64,000 nt of DNA from Alteripontixanthobacter sp. (lineage in GTDB: Bacteria; Pseudomonadota; Alphaproteobacteria; Sphingomonadales; Sphingomonadaceae). Positions 42,496-50,774 of this stretch are shown piece after piece. Where the stretch lies: positions 310,001 through 374,000 of the forward strand of contig JBDVPM010000008.1 of assembly GCA_039968605.1 (NCBI GenBank). Direction: 5' to 3'. The notes under the pieces were generated by a model, which worked only from the letters and a program-made list of their open reading frames with translations, did not search any database and was not told the DNA's origin. Made by a program: the position numbers and the translations under genes. Each line of letters starts with the position of its first letter. Position 1 is the stretch's first letter.

Positions 42496-44812
42496 TCACG
42501 CCCGATGCAGCCACTGCTTGGGTGCCGATATTGTGTGCCATTTCCGCTGGCGGGATCGCTTTGCTGAACAGGTAGCCCTGCACCTGCGTGCAGCCAGTGC
42601 CGCGCAGCTTTTCCAACTGTTCGATGCGTTCCACGCCCTCTGCCGTGGTGACCATGTTTAGCTTTCCGGCCAGACTGACCACCGCTTCGATGATCGCATC
42701 GCTGTCCGAAGTTTTGGTGATATCGCTCACGAAACAGCGATCGATCTTGATCTTGTCGAACGGGAAGCTGCGCAGGTAGTTGAGCGAGCTGTAGCCGGTT
42801 CCGAAATCGTCGAGCGCAATCCGCACACCCAGATCGCGGAACCGGTGGAGCAGGGCGATATTTTCCTCGCTTTCCTGCATCAACAGCGTTTCGGTGATCT
42901 CCAGTTCCAACCGATGGGGCGCGATACCGCCAGCCGCCAGCGCATTGACCACCGTATTGAGTAGCTGCGGATCGCGCATTTGCGCCGGGGATAAATTGAC
43001 CGATACGAATAGATGTTCCGGCCAACCTGATGCTTCGTGCAATGCTTCGCGCAGAACCCACTCGCCGATCGCCACGATTTGGCCGAGATCCTCGGCGATG
43101 GGCACGAATATTTCCGGACTGACCAGTCCACGTTCGGGGTGTTCCCAACGCAGCAGCGCCTCATAACCGACGATCTGGGTGCTCTGCGCATCGAGCAATG
43201 GCTGGTAGAGCAGCACCAGTTCGCGCCGGGCGAGCGCCTCGCGCAAATCCAGTTCCAGCGCCCGGCGTTCGAGCACTTCTTGCTGCATGGCCGGGTCGAA
43301 GAGGCTGGCCCCGTGGCGGCCGCGTGCCTTTGCATCGTAAAGCGCAAGGTCTGCCGCGCTGAGTAATTCTTCGCCATTTGCCCCATTGTCGGGCGCAAAG
43401 GCGACGCCCACGCTGGCACCGATCTGCATCTGGCCTTCGCGCAGGGCTACCGGCTTGTCCATGGCAGTAACGATAGATTCCGCAATTGCCTTGGCCTCGC
43501 CGCGATCGCCTATCTGGTCGAGCAAAACACCGAATTCATCGCCCCCGAGCCGGGCCACCATCGCATTGTTTGGCACCGCTTCTTCCAGCCGGCGTCCTGC
43601 TTCGGCGAGGACACGGTCGCCGACCGCATGACCGAACGTGTCGTTAATATTCTTGAAGTGGTCCAGATCGATGAACAGTACCGCGAGCAATTCGTCCTCG
43701 TCGCGCCTGCTGAATGCACGGTTGAGGGTAGTGTTAAACAGGCTGCGATTGGGCAGGTTGGTCAGCACATCGTAATGCGCCATGAAGGTGACCTTCTTTT
43801 CTGCCAGCCGGGTGCGCGTGACATCGGCGATAAAGCCGCGCCAGCAGGTAAGCTGCCCGTCGCGGTCGTAAACCGGTCGTCCCGATATCGACCACCAATG
43901 TTCCTCCCCATTGATTTCGAGGGGGATGGTCAGATCGCGAAAGGATTCCTTGCGCTCTCCGATCGCGCGCAATTCGTCGCGTTCCGGTCCATCTTTGAAC
44001 AATTGGTACATCTGCAACCCCTCCAATTGTTCCACCGTCTTGCCGGACGCATCGCAAAAGCGGCGATTGGGGCGCATTATCTTGGCGGTGGCATCGCATT
44101 CGAGCAGCCAGTCGCTGCCATCCTCGTCATACTGGTTGAGCAGGAGCTGGATCGTGTCGTTCGCGACTTCAAGGCTGCGCGTGCGCAGGCGGCGTGTCGC
44201 GAACATGTGGTGCAGGGTGAACAAGGTGTAATGGAGAAAGACGAACGCACCGCCCACCATGACGGCGGCAAACTGGTTGGCCATGCCGCCTCTCATTATC
44301 ATTGGCACAATGATCGCCACCGAATGCATCCCGATGGCGAGCACCGACCGTTTGGGCATCGCAACCATGCACAAACCATCGATGAACAAGACCAGCATTG
44401 CGCCAGCAACGAGGAACACCAGCATGGGATCGGGGGCCATGATCAGCACATAGAAATAGACCGTGCTCCACACCGCCGCCCGCGACATGATGATATCGCG
44501 CAAAGCGCCATAGTTCTGCGAATGGGCGTGGGTGCCTGCCTCCATGCGTTGATCCAGCCGGAATTGCGCAATTATCACGCAGCTAGCGGTAATGGCGATG
44601 GCAGCCAGCGCCAATGGCGACACGAAGCTCTGATATACAAGCAGAGCGGTAACCAGCTTTACGACATCGTAGGCCAGGAAAGGAAAATGCTGGGTTTGCT
44701 TGATCTTGCACCAGGCGAACCATTCCCGGTCGTGTTCTTCCACGTGGTGATAAGACAGGTCGATCAGCGATAACTCTCGCAGCCTCTGTTTGATCTCATC
44801 AACCGTCGGCAT
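42434..44812 (-). CDS. Membrane GGDEF/EAL protein with PAS domain (c-di-GMP turnover)
   Basis: 792 aa. Residues about 45-230 hold several membrane helices, 240-345 a PAS-type sensor, 350-510 a GGDEF domain with intact R-L-G-G-D-E-F near 420, and 525-770 an EAL domain with Y-E-A-L-L-R-W-E-H and the later D-D-F-G-T-G-Y-S-S-L loop intact. Both synthesis and breakdown of cyclic di-GMP look possible; the net direction needs assay. The N-terminal membrane sensor and PAS region may detect a redox, gas or ligand cue. It is transcribed alone and is divergent from the penicillin-binding protein gene. Confidence 0.93.
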   Translation of the reverse strand: MPTVDEIKQRLRELSLIDLSYHHVEEHDREWFAWCKIKQTQHFPFLAYDVVKLVTALLVYQSFVSPLALAAIAITASCVIIAQFRLDQRMEAGTHAHSQNYGALRDIIMSRAAVWSTVYFYVLIMAPDPMLVFLVAGAMLVLFIDGLCMVAMPKRSVLAIGMHSVAIIVPMIMRGGMANQFAAVMVGGAFVFLHYTLFTLHHMFATRRLRTRSLEVANDTIQLLLNQYDEDGSDWLLECDATAKIMRPNRRFCDASGKTVEQLEGLQMYQLFKDGPERDELRAIGERKESFRDLTIPLEINGEEHWWSISGRPVYDRDGQLTCWRGFIADVTRTRLAEKKVTFMAHYDVLTNLPNRSLFNTTLNRAFSRRDEDELLAVLFIDLDHFKNINDTFGHAVGDRVLAEAGRRLEEAVPNNAMVARLGGDEFGVLLDQIGDRGEAKAIAESIVTAMDKPVALREGQMQIGASVGVAFAPDNGANGEELLSAADLALYDAKARGRHGASLFDPAMQQEVLERRALELDLREALARRELVLLYQPLLDAQSTQIVGYEALLRWEHPERGLVSPEIFVPIAEDLGQIVAIGEWVLREALHEASGWPEHLFVSVNLSPAQMRDPQLLNTVVNALAAGGIAPHRLELEITETLLMQESEENIALLHRFRDLGVRIALDDFGTGYSSLNYLRSFPFDKIKIDRCFVSDITKTSDSDAIIEAVVSLAGKLNMVTTAEGVERIEQLEKLRGTGCTQVQGYLFSKAIPPAEMAHNIGTQAVAASGVISQLPEKSPHSAVPPKRKAG

Positions 44813-44995
44813 AGAGCCTTTTCCCGCTGTTTCTTAAGACGGTAGTGGGAATAGCTTTCAGGATTTAAAAACAAATTAGTTACCGTATAGGCAATTAACC
44901 ATGAATCCGGTGCGGCTGGTCATGGCTTTCCAGCGCTGCGTACCGCTCTCAAACAATGCTCGCATGGCGTGTAGTGTTCTGGTAACACAGCAGCG

Positions 44996-47242
44996 ATGGG
45001 TTGGACCGATTGGATAACCGGGCGGCGTTCGCCGAATGGACGGGGCGCTTCCGGTGAGGGCCGGAATGATGCCCGTAACGATACCCGCCATTCGGGGTTT
45101 TTCCCCTTGGAGGACGCGCCCGGCGATGGCTGGAGCGACGACAGCCTGCGGTTTCGCAGCGGTACCACCAATCGCGCCACCACACCCGATTACGATGCCT
45201 GGGACCGCCGGCTGGACCAGGTGGATCGGCGCTTCGGCCAGGCCAGTCTGGATGCCGCCCGCCGCTGGTGGAGACCGCGCGACTGGGTGCGCGGGCGGAG
45301 CAAGTGTTGGTGGGCAAAACGCTTATCGCTGAGCGTTCTGGTCACTTTCATCCTCTTGGTCGGCTGGCTTGCGATTACCGCGCCGCTGGGCAAATCGCTG
45401 GAACCGATTGCACCGCCTCAGTTAACCCTGCTGGCGGCAGACGGTACGCCGATTGCGCGCAAAGGCGCGATGATGGGCGAGCCGGTGGAGGTAGCCGAAC
45501 TGCCCGGTCACGTGATCGAGCCGTTCCTGGCGATCGAGGACCGGCGGTTCTATTCGCATTGGGGGATCGATCCGCGGGGCATCGCGCGCGCCGCATGGAC
45601 CGGTTATGGCGGCGGCAGTACGATTACCCAGCAGCTCGCCAAATTTACCTTCCTCACCCCCGAACGCAGCCTGACCCGCAAGGCTCGCGAGATGCTGATC
45701 GCTTTCTGGCTGGAGGCATGGCTGACCAAGGACGAGATCCTCGAACGCTATCTGTCCAACGCCTATTTCGGGGACAATGTGTATGGGCTGCGTGCCGCTT
45801 CGCTGCACTTCTTCCACCGCAAGCCCGAGAACCTGCTGCCGCAGCAAGCCGCGATGCTGGCCGGACTGGTCCAGGCGCCGTCGCGCTACAACCCGGCGCG
45901 GCATTTCGAACGGGCGGAGCAGCGGCGGCAAGTGGTCGTCGGTGCCATGGTGGCGGCAGGATATCTGACGCAGGCGCAGGCCGACGCGATGCCGCGTCCC
46001 GCACTCGATATCCGGACCAGCCGCGACGTGCCGACGGGCACATATTTCGCCGACTGGGCTCTGCCCGAAGCGCGCAAGCGTGCCGAAACCGGCTATGCCA
46101 GCCTGACCATCGCCACCACGTTGGACGCCCGGTTGCAGCAAATCGCCAGCCGCGCGGTCGCAAGCGCGCCGCTTGGCGAGGCGCAGGTGGCGCTGGTGGC
46201 CATGCGGCCCACGGGCGAGGTGGTCGCGATGATCGGGGGCAAGGATTACGCGAGCTCGCCGTTCAACCGGGCGACCCAGGCCAAGCGCCAGCCGGGCTCC
46301 ACCTTCAAGCTGTTCGTCTATCTCGCTGCGCTCAGGGAAGGGCTGGAGCCCGAAGACCGGATCGACAATTCGGCGATCGAACAAGGCAGTTATCGCCCGA
46401 AGAACGCGAAGGAAAACTACTCCGACAGCCTCTCGCTGGAAGAAGCGTTCGCGCGGTCCAGCAATGTCGCGGCGGTCCGCCTGTGGCAGCGCGTCGGCGA
46501 TGAGGCAGTAATCGATACGGCGCGCGATCTCGGGATAGAATCGCCGCTGGCCGAAGGCGATCCTAGCCTTGCGTTGGGAACTTCCACGCTGACGCTGCTG
46601 GAACTCACTTCGGCCTATGCCGGGGTGGCTGCGAACCGCTTCCCGGTCGAACCACACGCCTTCCAGCAGGAAGAGCCCGGCTGGTTCGACTGGCTGTGGG
46701 ATTCCAAGGGCGCCTTTTCAGGGGCGACCCATTCGGAAATGGAATCGATGCTGCGCCGGGCGATCAACCAGGGCACCGGTCGTGCGGCTACCTTGCCAAC
46801 TCCCAATTACGGCAAGACTGGCACCAGCCAGAACAACCGCGACGCGCTGTTTGTCGGCTATGCCGGCGAGGGGGAGGATCGGCTGGTCGTGGGGGTATGG
46901 ATCGGGAACGACGATAATTCGCCGCTGGACGGGATCAGCGGTGGGGGTTTGCCAGCGCGGATCTGGCGTGATTTCATGCGCCGCGCGCAGGGGCTGGACG
47001 ATCGCCGCGCACCGCCGCCGATCCCGCGCGCCGACCCGAGCGGGCCGGTGGAACCGCTCGATGTGCCCGAACTCGATGATATTCCGCTGGGCGACGGGCG
47101 ATCCCGGATGCGGATTGATGGGGATAGCGGCGTGACCATCGAAACCGAACTGGAAGACATCCCGCTCGATATCGTGATCGACGAGGGCGGATTGCGGGTC
47201 GAGGAGGGCCGCCGTCAGAACGGACGAGAACCGGCGCGTTAA
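44996..47242 (+). CDS. Class A penicillin-binding protein (transglycosylase-transpeptidase)
   Basis: 748 aa. A cytosolic N-terminus of about 110 residues rich in Asp, Arg and Gly precedes one membrane helix (111-130). The GT51 transglycosylase domain has catalytic E182 in I-E-D-R-R-F-Y-S-H-W-G-I-D. The transpeptidase domain has S435-T-F-K438, an S-S-N motif, and K607-T-G. It polymerises and cross-links peptidoglycan in the periplasm. The PBP1A/1C subclass is not certain. The long N-terminal cytosolic part is unusual and could bind a partner. Its end overlaps a convergent thioesterase gene by 4 bp. Confidence 0.94.
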   Translation: MGWTDWITGRRSPNGRGASGEGRNDARNDTRHSGFFPLEDAPGDGWSDDSLRFRSGTTNRATTPDYDAWDRRLDQVDRRFGQASLDAARRWWRPRDWVRGRSKCWWAKRLSLSVLVTFILLVGWLAITAPLGKSLEPIAPPQLTLLAADGTPIARKGAMMGEPVEVAELPGHVIEPFLAIEDRRFYSHWGIDPRGIARAAWTGYGGGSTITQQLAKFTFLTPERSLTRKAREMLIAFWLEAWLTKDEILERYLSNAYFGDNVYGLRAASLHFFHRKPENLLPQQAAMLAGLVQAPSRYNPARHFERAEQRRQVVVGAMVAAGYLTQAQADAMPRPALDIRTSRDVPTGTYFADWALPEARKRAETGYASLTIATTLDARLQQIASRAVASAPLGEAQVALVAMRPTGEVVAMIGGKDYASSPFNRATQAKRQPGSTFKLFVYLAALREGLEPEDRIDNSAIEQGSYRPKNAKENYSDSLSLEEAFARSSNVAAVRLWQRVGDEAVIDTARDLGIESPLAEGDPSLALGTSTLTLLELTSAYAGVAANRFPVEPHAFQQEEPGWFDWLWDSKGAFSGATHSEMESMLRRAINQGTGRAATLPTPNYGKTGTSQNNRDALFVGYAGEGEDRLVVGVWIGNDDNSPLDGISGGGLPARIWRDFMRRAQGLDDRRAPPPIPRADPSGPVEPLDVPELDDIPLGDGRSRMRIDGDSGVTIETELEDIPLDIVIDEGGLRVEEGRRQNGREPAR

Positions 47243-47652
47243 CTCTCCGGATCGGCCATCAATATATTCATGATGGCGCTGGCGATCGGCCGCTCACGCC
47301 CTTCGCCGTCGTTGGCTTCCTGCCAGGCGAGCACTTCGACATTGGCGTTGCGCCGCCCCAGCCGGAAAATATTGCCCTTGGCGAAAGTGACCTTGCTCTT
47401 GCCCGCGGCCAGGAACTGCACGGTGATGTTGATCGGCTTGAGTTGGTGACTACGGCCCTGCCGCGCCAACTCAGCGCGCAAGGCGGCATAGCCCGCGGTT
47501 TCCAGTAGCCCGCTTGTCGCCCCGCCATGCAGATGCTGCGGGCGACCTTCCACATTGCTGCCGAAATCCACCTTGAGTACTGGCGCACCATCCTCTTGCC
47601 GATCGGTAGTGATGCCCAGCGAACGGGCATACGGCGTCAACTCTGCGGTCAT
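47239..47652 (-). CDS. PaaI-type hot-dog thioesterase (second of pair)
   Basis: 137 aa, a single hot-dog domain of the PaaI/YbgC-like thioesterase group. It has the H-L-H-G-G-A-T-S-G-L-L-E segment (active-site helix) and I-N-I-T-V-Q-F-L near residue 75. Substrates are acyl-CoA or aromatic-acyl thioesters, not defined here. Its ATG overlaps the stop of another hot-dog gene, so the two are co-translated and may form a heteromer. It converges on the penicillin-binding protein gene. Confidence 0.88.
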   Translation of the reverse strand: MTAELTPYARSLGITTDRQEDGAPVLKVDFGSNVEGRPQHLHGGATSGLLETAGYAALRAELARQGRSHQLKPINITVQFLAAGKSKVTFAKGNIFRLGRRNANVEVLAWQEANDGEGRERPIASAIMNILMADPES

Positions 47653-48092
47653 CGTGCAGGCCCCTTCAGCGACATGAAACAGCCTGCAATATGCGCCACC
47701 GGATCGTCCGGATCGCCATCATGTGCAATCCCCCGCACGAATGCGGCCGAGCGGGTAACGCGGTAGCATTCCGAGCGGCCCATAACCGCGCTGTGCTCGC
47801 GTGCTGGCCGCATGTAATCGACCCGAAGATCGAGCGTCGCAATGGCGCGAAATTCGCCCATACTGTGCCAAATGGCCAGCCCCGATGCCATGTCCATCAG
47901 GCTGACGATCGGGCCGGAGGCCAGAATCGGGCGATCCGCTTCGCCGATCAGATCCTCGCGCCAAGGCAACTCCAGCTCCACCCAGTTTTCGCCGTGCTGG
48001 CTGTAACGCATGCCCAGCCAGCCGGAATGGCCGAAGGAAAGCATTGTATTTGCCGCCAAGGCGGGATCGAATTTTGTCGGTCTTGAATCCAT
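47649..48092 (-). CDS. PaaI-type hot-dog thioesterase (first of pair)
   Basis: 147 aa. A hot-dog domain with the helix start G-P-I-V-S-L-M-D-M-A-S-G and the strand A-T-L-D-L-R-V-D-Y-M-R-P is typical of PaaI proteins. The ATG at 48092 gives a family-like N-terminus; longer in-frame starts run into the divergent promoter region. The 4-bp overlap with the next thioesterase gene points to stoichiometric expression. Its 121-bp gap to the divergent small gene at 48214 contains an AT-rich TACAAT block near 48125-48130, a candidate -10 box. Confidence 0.86.
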   Translation of the reverse strand: MDSRPTKFDPALAANTMLSFGHSGWLGMRYSQHGENWVELELPWREDLIGEADRPILASGPIVSLMDMASGLAIWHSMGEFRAIATLDLRVDYMRPAREHSAVMGRSECYRVTRSAAFVRGIAHDGDPDDPVAHIAGCFMSLKGPAR

Positions 48093-48213
48093 CGCCCAAG
48101 CGTCTGCGATGCGCGCGCCGCCATTACAATATTTTAATTGTCCAGCGCGCTTTCGGCCAGCCAGCACACCGCGGCGCGGCCATCCCGGCTGCGTGTAGGA
48201 AGGGAACATTGAT

Positions 48214-48396
48214 ATGGAATTACCGGCCATCGAATTGCCGAAAATCGATGCAGCATCGCTGCCCGATCTCGACACAGCCACCGGGGTGTTCGGCAGCCTG
48301 TCGGACTTTGCGAGCGCGTTTTCGGATGACCGGATCGTGATCGTTATGGTCTATGTTTACGACACGATGCCGCCCGAACGCGCAGGTATTTTCTGA
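48214..48396 (+). CDS. 60-residue protein heading an unknown three-gene cluster
   Basis: 60 aa, ATG with GGAAGGGA about 7 nt upstream. The N-terminal half is acidic and repeats an L-P-x-[IL]-D motif (I-E-L-P-K-I-D, S-L-P-D-L-D). The C-terminal half has a strongly hydrophobic beta-like run I-V-I-V-M-V-Y-V-Y before a short T-M-P-P-E-R-A-G-I-F end. There is no signal peptide. The next gene starts 19 bp after its stop. Leader/core organisation like a modified-peptide precursor is possible but unproven; a small structural partner of the following proteins is the alternative. Confidence 0.7.
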   Translation: MELPAIELPKIDAASLPDLDTATGVFGSLSDFASAFSDDRIVIVMVYVYDTMPPERAGIF

Positions 48397-48415
48397 GCCA
48401 AGGGGGGACGGAAAG

Positions 48416-49390
48416 ATGATTATCGACCCGGCCCTGCGCGCGCTGCGAAGCGACCCTGCTTCGCAGCGCGCCATGCAGGCAGCCATGGAACAGGCCAAGG
48501 CAGATGCGCTGAAAGATGTCGGCCCGGTTCGCGCTGCGCTGCTGAGGTTTTCGCAAGGTGCGCCGCTGGAGGAATGCGAAGGGCTGGCCGAACTGTTCAC
48601 CAGCCCAGGCAAGGCGGCCGCGTTCACAGAGCAGATTGTGGCCGGCATGGTGCGGGCAATGCGCGAAACGCCGCTTGGCCAAGTTCCCTTCCGCCACAGC
48701 TATTCCGGCGGGTTTGCGGTGGTGCAACTGGCGGGCACGGGGGCGACTGCGCTCTCTCTGGTATCGATAGAGGGCGATACGCTGCATGAGCGTCCGCCCG
48801 CCCGGACCCTGTGTTTTACCGACAATGAACGCCACGAGATCGTGTTGGCGGGCGAAGCGACCGGACGTATCGCGAAGCTGCAGATCGGCCCCGATCAGAA
48901 GGCGCGGTTCGACTTCGAGGCGGCCGAGTTCGAACCCGGACATGTCACGCGGCTGAGCGGGCTGACCGAGACCCGGCTGGTCGATGAGGTTCCCTCCGGT
49001 CTGGCTTCGCTGAGGCTAACTCGCACGCCCACCAATCCGCGCCCGACCCGCGAATTTTGCCTTAGCCACGGCGCGTTGGTCCACCAGGCCAGCGGCAATC
49101 GGCAAGCAAGCCGCCACGAAATGGCGCTGGCCACCCTGGGCAGCATGGGCCGGAGCGATGCGGTGCCGATCGTGGCGGAAATGGCCTGCGAACAAGGCGA
49201 TGACAACCTGCGCTGGCAGGCGCTGCGCGAATGTCTCGCCCTGGATACGGCGGCGGGTTTTACCGCATTATGCGCGGTTGCTGCCGATCCGGCCGACGCG
49301 CTTGCCGGACCCGCCGGGGCGCTACGCGGCCAGCTGATCGAAACCTATCCGCAGCTCGGCCAGTTGGAGATCGCTGCATGCCCCGCATAA
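48416..49390 (+). CDS. Unknown protein with C-terminal HEAT-like repeats
   Basis: 324 aa with AAGGGGGG upstream. Residues 1-100 are helical and Ala/Arg-rich, 100-220 are beta-rich, and 225-310 show a HEAT-like pattern (H-E-M-A-L-A-T-L-G-S-M-G, then L-R-W-Q-A-L-R-E-C-L-A-L). There are no catalytic motifs, signal peptide or membrane segments. HEAT repeats usually bind proteins, so this may be an adaptor that presents a substrate, perhaps the 60-aa protein, to the following cupin-like protein. The last 13 bp overlap that gene. Confidence 0.78.
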   Translation: MIIDPALRALRSDPASQRAMQAAMEQAKADALKDVGPVRAALLRFSQGAPLEECEGLAELFTSPGKAAAFTEQIVAGMVRAMRETPLGQVPFRHSYSGGFAVVQLAGTGATALSLVSIEGDTLHERPPARTLCFTDNERHEIVLAGEATGRIAKLQIGPDQKARFDFEAAEFEPGHVTRLSGLTETRLVDEVPSGLASLRLTRTPTNPRPTREFCLSHGALVHQASGNRQASRHEMALATLGSMGRSDAVPIVAEMACEQGDDNLRWQALRECLALDTAAGFTALCAVAADPADALAGPAGALRGQLIETYPQLGQLEIAACPA

Positions 49391-50280
49391 TCCAGAACAC
49401 CGCCAGCGATGCCTGCTCGCTGGAAGAATGCACCGCCGCGCTGGATGAGGGCGGGTTCGACCCCGCAGACGAGCAAAGCCTGTTGCACGCCGTCAAGTGG
49501 CTTGGCCGATTGGGCCGCAATCGGAATTTCCTGGGCGATATGCTGGTGGACCGGCTGGCCGATCGCCACGGCCCCGATCCGATAGAGAACGCTTATGGAC
49601 CGCAAGCTATAGTACTGACCGGTATGCGCCAGGGCTATTTCCTGCGCGCGAATATCTGGCCGGCGGAGAGCGATCATTGCTACCGCGCGAGTGGCGGGCG
49701 CAGCTTCGTTTATGGCGCGCCGCACGATCACAATTTCGACTTCTTGACGGTCGGTTATTTCGGGCCGGGCTATGTCAGCGACTATTACCAATATGATTAC
49801 GAGGCGGTGGCGGGGTATGATGGCGAAGCTGCGGGCTTGCGCTTTGTGGAACGCAGCGCGCTGCATGAAGGCAGGCTGATGCATTACCGCGCGCACCGTG
49901 ATGTCCACAGCCAGCTGCCGCCCGAAAGCCTGTCCGTCTCGCTCAATATCATGGCGGCCAGTCCGGTCAGCGGGTGGTTCGACCAGTACCGTTTCGACCT
50001 CGATGCAGGCGAAGTTTCCGGGGTACTCAACCCCGGGTCGAGCGAGGTCTTCCTGCGCATGGCGGTGGCGCTTGGCGGAGATGAGGCGCTGGATCTGGCC
50101 GGTCATCTCGGACGCTCGCACCCCAGTTCGCGGCTGCGGCTTGCCAGCTTCGAGGCGCGCAGCATGATGGAACCCGACCCGGCGGCACGCGACGATGTGT
50201 GGCGCCAGGCCGAATTGTCGGGCGACCGGATGCTGCAGGCCGAAGCGAAACGTCGGCGGGCTGCGCTGGAAATCGCCTAG
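49378..50280 (+). CDS. Unknown histidine-rich cupin-like protein
   Basis: 300 aa with no recognised named family. A segment at 110-135 reads F-V-Y-G-A-P-H116-D-H118-N-F-D121, followed by F-G-P-G-Y and a tyrosine-rich run. A second block at 167-178 has H169, H173 and H177. An H-x-H pair plus a later H/D is the pattern of cupin-type metal sites, so an iron- or manganese-dependent enzyme is a fair guess. The rest, an N-terminal helical part and an Arg/Ala-rich end, is unremarkable. The start lies inside the previous gene, with coupled translation. Its stop overlaps ruvX by 4 bp. Confidence 0.75.
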   Translation: MPRIIQNTASDACSLEECTAALDEGGFDPADEQSLLHAVKWLGRLGRNRNFLGDMLVDRLADRHGPDPIENAYGPQAIVLTGMRQGYFLRANIWPAESDHCYRASGGRSFVYGAPHDHNFDFLTVGYFGPGYVSDYYQYDYEAVAGYDGEAAGLRFVERSALHEGRLMHYRAHRDVHSQLPPESLSVSLNIMAASPVSGWFDQYRFDLDAGEVSGVLNPGSSEVFLRMAVALGGDEALDLAGHLGRSHPSSRLRLASFEARSMMEPDPAARDDVWRQAELSGDRMLQAEAKRRRAALEIA

Positions 50281-50774
50281 AAGGCAGAACCTGCGAGGCG
50301 GTCGATCGCGCCTTGCAGGATCACGGCGGCGGCATGGCTATCGATGCGCGCGGCGCGTTTCTTGCGGCTCATATCCTGACCGATCATCGCCGCATCGGCG
50401 CTGGCGGTGGACCAGCGTTCATCCCATAACATGATCGGCAGTTCGAGCGCGGTGACCAGGTTCGCGGCATAGGCGCGAGTGGACTGGGCGCGCGGCCCCT
50501 CGCTGCCATCCATATTGCGCGGCAGACCCAGGATAACCCCGGCTACGCGGCGTTCGCCCACCAGCGCCTTGATCGCGGCGCTATCCTTGCCGAACTTGCC
50601 GCGCGGCAAGGTCTTGCCCGCAGTCGCGAAACGCCAGCCAGCGTCGCACAAGGCAGTTCCGATTGTCTTTGTGCCCAGATCCAGTGCCAGCAACACCCCG
50701 CCATCGGGCAGGGCGTCGCCGAACAAACGCGGATCGTCGGTTACGATTGGGTGGTCGATTGCGCTTCGTTCCAC
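50277..50774 (-). CDS. ruvX: Putative pre-16S rRNA nuclease / Holliday junction resolvase YqgF (RuvX)
   Basis: 165 aa from GTG. YqgF proteins have an RNase H fold and process 16S rRNA ends; a junction-resolvase role is also proposed. Seen here: L-A-L-D-L-G-T-K-T-I-G-T with the first catalytic Asp (D32), G-L-P-R-N-M-D-G-S-E, L-W-D-E-R-W-S-T, and a final D-S-H-A-A-A-V-I-L-Q. The GTG at 50774 gives a family-like N-terminus but overlaps the upstream DUF3089 gene by 34 bp. A TTG at 50726 is an alternative that avoids the overlap. The ends overlap convergently with the cupin-like gene. Confidence 0.86.
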   Translation of the reverse strand: MERSAIDHPIVTDDPRLFGDALPDGGVLLALDLGTKTIGTALCDAGWRFATAGKTLPRGKFGKDSAAIKALVGERRVAGVILGLPRNMDGSEGPRAQSTRAYAANLVTALELPIMLWDERWSTASADAAMIGQDMSRKKRAARIDSHAAAVILQGAIDRLAGSAF

